Part shown: in pieces, positions 36,578-44,419 of the stretch
How the letters are laid out: every line of letters begins with the position of its first letter
Numbering within the stretch: the stretch's first letter is position 1
Assembly (NCBI RefSeq): GCF_008274805.1
Contig: NZ_CP022579.1
Span: forward strand, 3,100,001 to 3,164,000
Source of the DNA: Oryzomicrobium terrae
GTDB lineage: Bacteria; Pseudomonadota; Gammaproteobacteria; Burkholderiales; Rhodocyclaceae
DNA: 64,000 nt
Direction: 5' to 3'
Translations under genes and position numbers: made by a program
Notes under the pieces: generated by a model
What the model saw: the letters and a program-made list of their open reading frames with translations, nothing else
Databases searched by the model: none
What the model was told of the DNA's origin: nothing

Positions 36578-37939
36578 TCAGAACAGGGAAGCGACGGAAG
36601 AGGCCTCGTGCAGGCTCCATACCCGGGCGATCAGGGCGCTGGCCTCGGCCTCGCTGGCGGCGCCGGAGAAGCGCGCCAGGCGGCGGGCCTTGTCTTCCAG
36701 CTCGGCACGGGACAGCGGATTACCCGGGTCGCCCTTGGGCTCGTCCAGGGCGCCGCGCAGGGTGCGGCCGTCCAGCGTGGTCACCTCGACCCTGCCCAGC
36801 CAGCGGCGCGGATAGGCGCCATCCACTTCCGGATCCAGCGCCATGCGCACCTTGGCGCGGAACGCGGCGACCCGGGGATCGCTAAGAGCGTGGTCGCGGA
36901 ATTCCTCCAGGCCGGCCTTGCCATAAACGGCGATCAGGCCGAGCACGGTACCCATGGAGAACTTGGCCTGGTGCACCGTCACCGGCACGTCCACCGCGCC
37001 GAGCACGTCGATGGCACCCTGGTGCACCCGGGCGATGACCGCGGCGATGTCGCTGGCGGCCAGCCCCTCGCGCTGCATCAGGTCGAGCAGGGCGTCGGCG
37101 GCCGGGTGGGTGTGGCGGCACGACGAGTGGAACTTGAACGAGGTCTCCAGCAGGGCCCAACGGCTGCCCAGGCGATCCACCAGGCGGGCCGGATCGGCGT
37201 CCGAGGACATGCCGGCGGCCAGGCCCTGGGCGCCTTCGAGAATGCGCTGGGCGCCGGTGACGCCGGACTTGGCCAGATAGGCGGCGGCCAGGCCGTTGGC
37301 GGCGGCGTGGGCGGTGTGCAGCTGCTTGGAATCAGCGGCGTCGCGCAGGAACTCCCACAGGCCGGCGGCCTGAGTGCCGGCAGAACCCAGGGCGTTCACC
37401 ATCTGGGCCGGAGTCAGGTCGAGCAGCCGGCCCACGGCCACAGCGGCGGCCAGGGTGCCGACGGTGGCGGTGGTGTGGAAGATCTTGTAGTGGGAGCGAC
37501 CGAGGAACTCGCCGATGCGGATGCCGGCCTCGTAGCCGGCCACCGAGGCGGCGATCAGCTCGGCGCCGCTCTTGCCCAGGTCCTGGGCCGCCGCCAGGGC
37601 GGCGGGAAAGACCACGGTGGCCGGGTGCAGCACCGAGCTGTTGTGCAGGTCGTCCTGCTCCACCAGGTGGGACGAGGCGGCATTCACCCAGGCGGCGAAG
37701 AAGGCCGAGCTGCGTGTACGGCTGACCAGAATCTCGGCCGGCCCGGAAGCCGGCCCCATGGCCCGGGCGAACCCTTCGAACTGGGGAATCGGGTGCAGGC
37801 CCTTGGCGGCTAGGGCCGAGGCGGCCCAGTCGAGGAACAGTTCCTCGGTGCGGGCAACCACCGCCGGAGGCAGCTGGTCGTAGCGCAGGCCGGCGACGAA
37901 TTCGGCCAGTTCTTGCGTGTAGGCGCGGGGAGCGGTCAT
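36578..37939 (-). CDS. MmgE/PrpD family protein
   Basis: A 453-residue protein of the family that includes 2-methylcitrate dehydratase PrpD and the cis-aconitate decarboxylase that makes itaconate. Recognisable parts are SHLVEQDDLHNSSVLHPATV, FHTTATVGTLAAAVAVGRL and FKFHSSCRHTHPAADALL. In Pseudomonas aeruginosa an MmgE/PrpD gene also lies in the itaconate operon. Its reaction there is not settled as far as I know. Possible roles are decarboxylation, hydration or isomerisation of a C5-C6 acid. The ATG at 37939 gives a normal N-terminus. Confidence 0.87.
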   Translation of the reverse strand: MTAPRAYTQELAEFVAGLRYDQLPPAVVARTEELFLDWAASALAAKGLHPIPQFEGFARAMGPASGPAEILVSRTRSSAFFAAWVNAASSHLVEQDDLHNSSVLHPATVVFPAALAAAQDLGKSGAELIAASVAGYEAGIRIGEFLGRSHYKIFHTTATVGTLAAAVAVGRLLDLTPAQMVNALGSAGTQAAGLWEFLRDAADSKQLHTAHAAANGLAAAYLAKSGVTGAQRILEGAQGLAAGMSSDADPARLVDRLGSRWALLETSFKFHSSCRHTHPAADALLDLMQREGLAASDIAAVIARVHQGAIDVLGAVDVPVTVHQAKFSMGTVLGLIAVYGKAGLEEFRDHALSDPRVAAFRAKVRMALDPEVDGAYPRRWLGRVEVTTLDGRTLRGALDEPKGDPGNPLSRAELEDKARRLARFSGAASEAEASALIARVWSLHEASSVASLF

Positions 37940-37959
37940 GGCGTGTCCTCGGGATATTA

Positions 37960-38060
37960 GGGGCGCGGCATACGGGTTTGCACTCGGAGCGAGGACAAGG
38001 CGTGAAGCCGCAGACAGTGCGCTAGCACGGCAAGGCAAAGCAACGCAGTCATCACTTCGA
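37960..38060. repeat. Possible intergenic repeat between two itaconate-locus genes
   Basis: This 132-bp gap interrupts an otherwise tight gene row. It contains CATACGGGTTTGCACTCGG, GTGCGCTAGCAC and AAGGCAAAGCAACGCAG, a mosaic style typical of dispersed intergenic repeats. There is no second copy in this window, so its repeat nature is a suspicion only. Confidence 0.3.
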
Positions 38061-38071
38061 GGGCAAAGCCG

Positions 38072-39268
38072 TCAGAACGAGCGGGGCAGACCCAGCAGAT
38101 GCTCGGCCACGTAGGACAGGATCAGGTTGGTGGAGATCGGCGCCACCTGGTACAGGCGGGTCTCGCGGAACTTGCGCTCGATGTCGTATTCGCAGGCGAA
38201 GCCGAAGCCGCCGTGGGTCTGCAGGCAGGCGTTGGCCGCCTCCCAGGAGGCCTTGGCGGCCAGGTGCTTGGCCATGTTGGCGGCGGGGCCGCAGGCCAGG
38301 CCGGCGTCGAACTGGGCGCAGGCCCGGTAGCGCATCAGGTTGGCGGCCTCGATCTCCATGTGGGCCTCGGCCAGGGGGAACTGGACGCCCTGGTTCTTGC
38401 CGATGGGGCGGCCGAACACCACCCGCTCGTTGGCGTACTTCACCGCCCGGTCCACGAACCAGTAGCCGTCACCGATGCACTCGGCGGCGATCAGGGTGCG
38501 CTCGGCGTTGAGGCCGTCGAGGATGTACTTGAAGCCCTTGCCCTCTTCGCCGATCAGGTTTTCCTCGGGGATTTCCAGGTTGTCGAAGAACAGCTCGTTG
38601 GTTTCGTGATTCACCATGTTGAGGATGGGGCGCACGGTCAGGCCGTGGCCGATGGCCTCGCGCAGATCGACGAGGAAGATCGACATGCCTTCGGTCTTCT
38701 TGGCGCACTGCTCCCGGGGCGTGGTGCGGGCCAAGAGGATCATGTAGTCGGAGTGCTGGATGCGGCTGATCCACACCTTCTGCCCGTTCACCACGTAGCG
38801 GTCGCCCTTCTTGACGGCGGTGGTCTTCAGCTGGGTGGTGTCGGTGCCGGTGGTGGGCTCGGTCACGCCCATGGACTGGAGGCGCAGCTCGCCGCTGGCG
38901 ATCTTGGGCAGCAGCATCTTTTTCTGGGCGTCGGAACCATGGCGCAGCAAAGTACCCATGTTGTACATCTGGCCGTGCACCGTGCCCGAGTTGCCGCCGC
39001 AGCGGTTCACCTCTTCGAGCACCACCGAAGCCTCGGTCAGGCCCAGGCCGGAGCCGCCGTATTCCTCGGGGATCATGGCGGCCAGCCAGCCGGCCTCGGT
39101 CAGGGCGTTGACGAATTCCTCGGGGAAGCCGCGGGCCTCGTCCACCTTGCGCCAGTACTCATCCGGGTAGTGGCTGCACAGGTCGCGCACCGCTTCGCGG
39201 ATTTCCAGATGGGTTTCGTTGAGGTTGAAGTTGAGGAAGGGGGTCATCGGGGCACTCATTTCGGTCAT
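38072..39268 (-). CDS. Acyl-CoA dehydrogenase
   Basis: A 398-residue flavin-dependent acyl-CoA dehydrogenase. It has the FAD and substrate segments QSMGVTEPTTGTDTTQLKTT, VNGQKVWISRIQHSDYMILL and the C-terminal TLIAAECIGDGYWFVDRA and QTHGGFGFACEYDIERKFRE. The glutamate in CEYDIERKF is in the usual catalytic-base zone. An acyl-CoA dehydrogenase of this kind accompanies the itaconate genes in Pseudomonas aeruginosa. It might feed methylsuccinyl-CoA into the pathway; this is inference. The start at 39268 is the first of three possible ATGs. Confidence 0.9.
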   Translation of the reverse strand: MTEMSAPMTPFLNFNLNETHLEIREAVRDLCSHYPDEYWRKVDEARGFPEEFVNALTEAGWLAAMIPEEYGGSGLGLTEASVVLEEVNRCGGNSGTVHGQMYNMGTLLRHGSDAQKKMLLPKIASGELRLQSMGVTEPTTGTDTTQLKTTAVKKGDRYVVNGQKVWISRIQHSDYMILLARTTPREQCAKKTEGMSIFLVDLREAIGHGLTVRPILNMVNHETNELFFDNLEIPEENLIGEEGKGFKYILDGLNAERTLIAAECIGDGYWFVDRAVKYANERVVFGRPIGKNQGVQFPLAEAHMEIEAANLMRYRACAQFDAGLACGPAANMAKHLAAKASWEAANACLQTHGGFGFACEYDIERKFRETRLYQVAPISTNLILSYVAEHLLGLPRSF

Positions 39269-39312
39269 GTCGGCTGCCGCCTCGGGGCGGTCGGAATCTG
39301 TTGGGGTTGGGG

Positions 39313-39352
39313 GCGTCGTTATGTGTTGTTATGCGTCGTTATTCGTCGTTCT
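39313..39352. repeat. Four 10-bp tandem repeats inside the itaconate operon
   Basis: Four consecutive units read GCGTCGTTAT, GTGTTGTTAT, GCGTCGTTAT and TCGTCGTTCT. They fill much of the 101-bp gap between the hydratase and dehydrogenase genes. Ten-base spacing places each unit on the same DNA face. Confidence 0.7.
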
Positions 39353-39369
39353 GGCCAGCAAGTCGTTGC

Positions 39370-40242
39370 TTACTCGGCAAACGTCACGTCGGCCTTCATC
39401 GTCAGCCGGCCGGCGCAGTCGGTCCACAGTTTGGCCTGGCCCGGGCCGGTGATCTCGCCGCAGACGTCGAAGGTCTGGTTGTCGTAGATCGGACCCACGG
39501 CGCGGAAGGCAAAACCGGTGACGCGCTTGCCCGGGTTGGCCTGCAAGAAGCCCTGCAACAGCAGGGTGGCCGTCAGGGGGCCGTGCACCACCAGGCCGGG
39601 GTAGCCCTCTTCCTGGGTGACGTAGGGGTAGTCGTAGTGGATGCGGTGGCCGTTGAAGGTCAGGGCCGAATAGCGGAACAGCAGCACGCTGTCGGGTTTG
39701 CACAGCTGGCGGAACTGGCCGGGGGCGGCGGCCGGGGCCACCTCACCGCCCGGGGGCGTGCCCTTGGGGGCCGGGTTGCGGTAGACGATGTCGTGCTCTT
39801 CTTCCACCGCCAGGCCGTTGGCGCCGGAAATGGCGTGATGCACGGTGACGAACACCAGGTCGCCGGCCTTGCCGCTCTTGCGCTCGGCGCGGATTAGGCG
39901 GGAGACGCGGGTGACGGCCTCGCCGACGACGAGGGGCTGGTGGAAGGTCAGGCGGCCGCCGGCCCACATGCGGTTGGGCAGCTCCACCGGGGGCAGAATG
40001 CCGCCGGCGGCGCCGCGGCGCGGGTGGCCGTCCACGCCCAGTTCGGACTGGCGGGCGGCGGGGGTGAAATAGACCCAGTGCCACAGGGGCGGCAGTTCGC
40101 GCTCGGGGGGCGCGGCCCAGTCCAGGGTAGCGGCCAGGGCGATCACCTGGCGCGGATCGATGCGATCCTCGCGGGTTTCGCTGCGGCCGATCCAGTCGGC
40201 CAGGTTCGCGGTAGTCGGGCTTGCGGCTGCGGAATTGCTCAT
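39370..40242 (-). CDS. ich: MaoC-type hydratase, probable itaconyl-CoA hydratase
   Basis: A 290-residue double-hotdog hydratase related to mesaconyl-C4-CoA and itaconyl-CoA hydratases. An N-terminal FAS1-like half (WIGRSETREDRIDPRQV) is followed by the MaoC half with the hydratase motif FNGHRIHYDYPYV and YPGLVVHGPLTATLLLQGF. It should add water to itaconyl-CoA, giving citramalyl-CoA for the lyase. It is the first gene of the operon, with a strong GAGGAAAG site, and is divergent from lysR. An alternative substrate is mesaconyl-CoA. Confidence 0.85.
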   Translation of the reverse strand: MSNSAAASPTTANLADWIGRSETREDRIDPRQVIALAATLDWAAPPERELPPLWHWVYFTPAARQSELGVDGHPRRGAAGGILPPVELPNRMWAGGRLTFHQPLVVGEAVTRVSRLIRAERKSGKAGDLVFVTVHHAISGANGLAVEEEHDIVYRNPAPKGTPPGGEVAPAAAPGQFRQLCKPDSVLLFRYSALTFNGHRIHYDYPYVTQEEGYPGLVVHGPLTATLLLQGFLQANPGKRVTGFAFRAVGPIYDNQTFDVCGEITGPGQAKLWTDCAGRLTMKADVTFAE

Positions 40243-40410
40243 CTTTCCTCCTCAGGCCCCTTGGCGGGGCGCGGCGTGGAGGGCATCATGGCCGCGCTCC
40301 CCAGCCGGGACAATTCGCGATTTCGATAGCCTGCCTTCTGCGTTGACGAATCGCAGTGCAACACGGCGCCGCCGCAACGCCCCGCCGCCCCCTCTTTTTC
40401 CCGATCCGCC
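40243..40410. promoter_or_regulatory. Divergent control region of the itaconate locus
   Basis: The 168-bp gap between ich and lysR contains an inverted repeat GCGATT (40317-40322) and AATCGC (40349-40354), 26 bases apart, within AT-richer sequence. LysR-type regulators usually bind such regions and respond to a pathway intermediate. No clear -35/-10 pairs were assigned. Confidence 0.4.
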
Positions 40411-41403
40411 ATGCACTTCGACCTGACCGACCTGCGCCTGTTCATTCACGTCGCCGAGAGCAAGAGCCTGACCAAGGGCGCCGAGCGCAGCCACCTGTCG
40501 TTGCCCGCCACCAGCGCCCGCATCAAGGACCTGGAAACCGAGGCCGGGGTGCGCCTGCTCTACCGGGCGCCCCGGGGCGTGGCCCTCACGCCGGCCGGCC
40601 AGAGCCTGCTCCAGCACGCCCGCATCCTGCTCGCCCAGATCGAGTACCTGAAGGGCGACCTGCAACGCTTCGGCGAAGGCGTCACCGGCCACATCCGGGT
40701 ATTCGCCAACACCACCGCGGTCACCGAATTCATGCCCGAAGTGCTGGCCACCTTCCTCAAGAACCACCCCCAGGTGGACGTGGACCTGCAGGAACGGCTC
40801 ACCGCCGAAATCATCCGCGGCGTGCTCGACGGCACCACCGACCTGGGCATCGTTTCCGGCCCGATCGACGATCCGGGTCTGGAAAAGCACCATTTCTCCA
40901 CCGACCGGCTGGTGCTGGCGGTGCCGGTGGGCCACCGACTGGCCGGGGCGCGCCGGGTGCATTTTGTGGACACCCTGGAAGACGACTTTATCGGCCTGCA
41001 CGAAGGCAGCACCCTGCAGACCTTCCTCAACCAGCTGATGCGCGACGTCAAACGACAGCTGCACATCCGCGTCCAGGTCAGCAACTTCGAATCCCTGTGC
41101 CGCATGGTCGAAGCCGGCGTGGGCGTCGGCGTGGTGCCCGAATCGGCGGGCATCCGCCACAGCAAGACGATGAAGCTGGTGCTCAAGGAACTGGACGAAC
41201 CCTGGGCCCTGCGCGAGCGCTACGTGCTGACCCGCCAGGGCGCCGCCCTGCCCAGCTTCACCCAGGCCCTGATCGACACCATCCTGCTGCTCAACCAGGG
41301 GCCGGACCAGGGCGGCGCGAGCACGGGCCAAACGCCGGCGGCGCGCCCGGCGGCGCCGGCCAAGCCGGCCCGGACCAGGCGGCGCCAACCCACCGCAGAC
41401 TGA
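40411..41403 (+). CDS. LysR family transcription regulator
   Basis: A 330-residue LysR regulator. The N-terminal winged helix-turn-helix reads FIHVAESKSLTKGAERSHLS and a periplasmic-binding-type effector domain follows from about residue 90. The C-terminus (residues 300-330) is a low-complexity basic tail (ARPAAPAKPARTRRRQP) not usual for the family. It is divergent from the itaconate genes, as in Pseudomonas aeruginosa, and is their likely activator. A REPIN-like repeat starts eight bases after its stop. Confidence 0.92.
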   Translation: MHFDLTDLRLFIHVAESKSLTKGAERSHLSLPATSARIKDLETEAGVRLLYRAPRGVALTPAGQSLLQHARILLAQIEYLKGDLQRFGEGVTGHIRVFANTTAVTEFMPEVLATFLKNHPQVDVDLQERLTAEIIRGVLDGTTDLGIVSGPIDDPGLEKHHFSTDRLVLAVPVGHRLAGARRVHFVDTLEDDFIGLHEGSTLQTFLNQLMRDVKRQLHIRVQVSNFESLCRMVEAGVGVGVVPESAGIRHSKTMKLVLKELDEPWALRERYVLTRQGAALPSFTQALIDTILLLNQGPDQGGASTGQTPAARPAAPAKPARTRRRQPTAD

Positions 41404-41410
41404 CACCGCC

Positions 41411-41482
41411 CCAACCCCGCACCCGGCAAGGATCTCCAGCATGGCATGGCGGAGATCGAGATCTGGCGCGGCTCTCCAGCCC
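41411..41482 (+). repeat. REPIN-like 72-bp repeat, copy B
   Basis: This copy begins CCAACCCCGCACC and has GATCTCC paired with GGAGATC around a 13-base loop. It ends ATCTGGCGCGGCTCTCCAGCC. It starts directly after the lysR stop and could serve as its transcript end structure. The remainder of the 41404-41700 gap is C-rich with no recognisable gene. Confidence 0.75.
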
Positions 41483-41700
41483 CCCTGCCCTGAGAGGCCC
41501 TAGCGGCGCGGAGTTTCAGCCCCCCCCGGGCGGCAGCCTCCCGCGCCCCTAGGCCCTCGGTCCTCGGCCCTCATCACCCGACCCCCACGCCCGGCCACCG
41601 GCCCGGCAGCCCTTCGCTCCCGGACTTTTGCCCCATCATCCCGGCCGCCCCGACGGCGCGCGGAGGAGTAAACTTCCGCCCTCTGCCTTCGGGCACCGCC

Positions 41701-43119
41701 ATGATCGCCACCGTGTTTTCCTGCCTTGCCGGCCGCTCCGCGGCCCTGCCCCGGCCTCGGGGCCCTGCGTCCGCCACGACGCGCCCTGTCCCTGCTTTCC
41801 GCCGCCTGGCCGTGCCGGCCGCCCTGGCCCTCGGCCTGGCCGCCTGTGCCGTTGCACCGCCGGCACCGGTGGTGACGCCGGGCCGTGCCACGACCGCGCC
41901 CAGCCCCCCGTCGCCGCCGCCCGCCCCCACGCCGATCACCGCCCCCAGCGGCGCCAGCATCACGCCGATCCTGCCGCCGCCCGCGGTGAGCGCCAAACCC
42001 CTGCCGCCCTCCCCCGCCGCCGCGCCGTCGGCACCGGCGGCACCGGCGGCACCGGCGGCACCGGCGGCACCGGTGGCACCGGTGGATACGGCGCCCCTGG
42101 AGCGGGAAGCCCGGGCCCAGGTGCTGCGCCTGCTGCCGGCCGGCCTTGCCGACCGGAACGGCTGGGCCGGCGACATCGCCACCGCCTTGGTGGCCCTGCG
42201 CCTGCCCCCCAGCCCGGCCAACATCTGCGCCACCCTGGCGGTGATCGAGCAGGAATCGGGCTTTCAGGGCGACCCCCAGGTACCCGGCCTGAACAAGATC
42301 GCCTGGAAGGAGATCGAGGCCCGGCGCAGCCGCTACGGCATTCCCAAACTGGTGCTGAGCGCGGCCCTGGCCAAGACCTCGCCGGACGGGCGCAGCTACA
42401 AGGCGCGCATCGACGCCCTCAAGACCGAGCGGCAGATGAACGAGCTGTTTTCCGACATGATCGCCGAGCTGCCGGCCGGCCGGACCCTGCTCGCCGACTA
42501 CAACCCGGTGCGCACGGGCGGGCCGATGCAGGTCAGCGTCGAGTTCGCCAAGGCCCAGGTGCGCGAGAAGCCCTACCCCTACGGCCGTTTCGGCATGGAC
42601 GTGCGCCGCGAGGTGTTCACCCGGCGCGGCGGGGTGTATTTCGGCATGGCCATCCTGCTCGACTACCCGACCGCCTACCCCCAGGCCCTGTACCGCTTCG
42701 CCGACTTCAACGCCGGGCGCTACTCCAGCCGCAACGCTGCTTTCCAGGCCGCCGTGGCCCGGCTCGCCGGCAAGCCCCTGGATCTGGACGGCGACCTGCT
42801 GCGCTATGAGAAGGGCCAACCGTCGGCCGACCCCAGCGCCACCCGCAGCGCCTTGGTGGCCCAGGCCCGGCGCCTCGGTTTCAACGCCGCCGCCATCGAC
42901 CGGGACCTGGCCCTGGAAAAGACCGCCGCCTTCGCCCAGACGCCGCTCTACCAGCGCGTCTTCGCCCTGGCCGAACAGGACGGACGCCCCCTGCCCCGGG
43001 AGGTGCTGCCTCATATCGACCTGAAGAGCCCGAAGATCCAGCGCAAGCTGACCACCGAGTGGTTCGCCCGCCGGGTGGACGGCCGCTACCAGCAGTGCAT
43101 GGCCCGCAGCCAGGCGTGA
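41701..43119 (+). CDS. DUF1615 lipoprotein
   Basis: A 472-residue protein. A basic N-terminus leads to a hydrophobic stretch ending in the lipobox LALGLAAC (cysteine near residue 49), so it is probably lipid-anchored in the outer membrane. A proline/alanine-rich linker (about 50-135) follows, then a DUF1615 domain with LAVIEQESGFQGDPQVPG, which recalls lytic transglycosylase folds, and RREVFTRRGGVYFGMAILLD. Its function is not known; a cell-wall role is possible. The true start may be internal, because the first 35 residues are unusual for a signal peptide. Confidence 0.8.
   Translation: MIATVFSCLAGRSAALPRPRGPASATTRPVPAFRRLAVPAALALGLAACAVAPPAPVVTPGRATTAPSPPSPPPAPTPITAPSGASITPILPPPAVSAKPLPPSPAAAPSAPAAPAAPAAPAAPVAPVDTAPLEREARAQVLRLLPAGLADRNGWAGDIATALVALRLPPSPANICATLAVIEQESGFQGDPQVPGLNKIAWKEIEARRSRYGIPKLVLSAALAKTSPDGRSYKARIDALKTERQMNELFSDMIAELPAGRTLLADYNPVRTGGPMQVSVEFAKAQVREKPYPYGRFGMDVRREVFTRRGGVYFGMAILLDYPTAYPQALYRFADFNAGRYSSRNAAFQAAVARLAGKPLDLDGDLLRYEKGQPSADPSATRSALVAQARRLGFNAAAIDRDLALEKTAAFAQTPLYQRVFALAEQDGRPLPREVLPHIDLKSPKIQRKLTTEWFARRVDGRYQQCMARSQA
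42031..42084 (+). repeat. Six 9-bp in-frame repeats in the DUF1615 gene
   Basis: Four perfect GCACCGGCG units and two with one change (GCACCGGTG) encode alternating alanine-proline-alanine in the linker. Units of nine bases can be gained or lost without a frameshift, so the linker length may vary between strains. Confidence 0.85.
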
Positions 43120-43336
43120 CGGGGGCACACCCCACCCCCGGGCCGGCCACGAGGCGCTCGCGCGCGGCGGCCATCCGCCGCGAACCTTCCGGCCGCCGCC
43201 GGGCCTGACCTGTCAGGGTCGGCCGCACCCCGCAGTTTCCGCCCCGCCCGTGCCGATCTGCGCCGCTCTGCCGCGGCCCAGTCCGTTCCTTTTGCCACCT
43301 GCCGCGCCCCCTGCTCCGCCCCCGTCTGCCGCCGCC

Positions 43337-44188
43337 ATGAACTACCTTGCCCACGCCGTCCTCGCCGGCCCCGATCCGCTGCTGCGCCTGGGCGGGCTGA
43401 TGGGCGATTTCGTCAAAGGCCCCCTCAGCCCCGCCCCGGCCCACCTGCCCGAGCGGCTTACCCAGGGGCTACGCCTGCACCGGGCCATCGACGCCTACGC
43501 CGAAACCCACCCGGCCTTTCGCGCCAGCCGCGCCCGGGTCAGCCCGGAACGGCGCCGGGTGGCGGGGATCATGGTGGACCTGTTCTACGACCACTTTCTC
43601 GCCCGGGGCTGGGCGGCGTGGCCGGCGGCCCCCGGGTTTGCCGCCTTTTCCGGCAACGTGAGCCTGGCCGCCACACCTGGCGCAGTGCTCGCCCCACCAC
43701 CCGCGTCAGCCGAGACCGGCGTAGCGGCAAGCCCGGACCACGGCATCGGGACAGTGGACAGCGGGACGGCGGGCATCGGCGCGCCAACCAAGCGGGGCTG
43801 CGCACAGGCCGCCGCCACATCCGTCGCGGATCGCGCCGCCCCGGAGCGGGATCGGCCGGTGGTGGATCTGGCCACTTACTGCACCGCCACCTACGCCCTG
43901 TTCGCCGACCATGCCGCCCTGCTGCCGCCCCGGCTGGCCGAGGTGGCGCCGCTGATGGCGGCCCACGACTGGCTCGGTTCCTACGCCGAGGCAGCCACCA
44001 TCGCCCTGGCCCTGGACCGCATGGCGGCGCGGCGCTTTTCCCGGCCGACGCCCCTGGCCGGCGGCGGCATTGAACTGCTCGACGACTATGACGGGTTCGC
44101 GGCGGATTTTCGCGCTTTCTTCGCCGACGCCCTGGACTTCGCCCGGCAGTGGCGGCAACGGGAAGGGCTGGCGGAAGGAGGAGAATGA
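43337..44188 (+). CDS. acpH: Acyl-carrier-protein phosphodiesterase-like protein with insertion
   Basis: This protein belongs to the AcpH family, which removes the phosphopantetheine arm from acyl carrier protein. The N-terminus (MNYLAHAVLAGPDPLLRLGG, then MGDFVKGPL), RLHRAIDAYAETHPAF and VDLFYDHFLARGW are canonical, as is LPPRLAEVAPLMAAHDWLGS. At 283 residues it is about 90 longer than the E. coli enzyme. A low-complexity stretch from about residue 112 to 173 (AATPGAVLAPPPASAETG onward) interrupts the domain. The start is the ATG at 43337. The insertion keeps the reading frame, so the gene is probably functional. Confidence 0.82.
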   Translation: MNYLAHAVLAGPDPLLRLGGLMGDFVKGPLSPAPAHLPERLTQGLRLHRAIDAYAETHPAFRASRARVSPERRRVAGIMVDLFYDHFLARGWAAWPAAPGFAAFSGNVSLAATPGAVLAPPPASAETGVAASPDHGIGTVDSGTAGIGAPTKRGCAQAAATSVADRAAPERDRPVVDLATYCTATYALFADHAALLPPRLAEVAPLMAAHDWLGSYAEAATIALALDRMAARRFSRPTPLAGGGIELLDDYDGFAADFRAFFADALDFARQWRQREGLAEGGE

Positions 44189-44300
44189 AGTGCGCCCCAG
44201 GGCGCGGCAGAGGTCAGGACGGGGGCTATAGCCTGGGAGGAGGGGGGAGCGAAACGGCTGCGCCGCCACCCACAACCCCAGGTCGCAGAAAACATACCTC

Positions 44301-44413
44301 GCCAAACACCGCGCCAATAAACGATCTTCAGACAGGCATCGCCGAACCCCGCGTCAATAAACGATCTTGAAGGCACAATCGTTAAGAACAAGCTCTGGCG
44401 CGGGTCTTCAGCC
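44301..44413 (+). repeat. REPIN-like repeat with a duplicated arm, copy C
   Basis: Two left arms occur in a row (CCGCGCCAATAAACGATCTT at 44309 and CCGCGTCAATAAACGATCTT at 44349), followed by one right end (CTCTGGCGCGGGTCTTCAGCC, 44393-44413). It lies about 110 bp after acpH. The arm sequence is the clearest in the window. Confidence 0.75.
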
Positions 44414-44419
44414 ACTCTC

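Noticed and set aside
42031-42084. Possible iteron or CRISPR-like array
   Set aside because: The nine-base units have no spacers and lie in frame within a proline/alanine linker, so they are a coding microsatellite.
43671-43857. AcpH insertion as another copy of the 72-bp repeat
   Set aside because: I compared it by eye with the repeat arms and found only a short GGCGCGCCAA-like match, with no inverted pair or matching ends.
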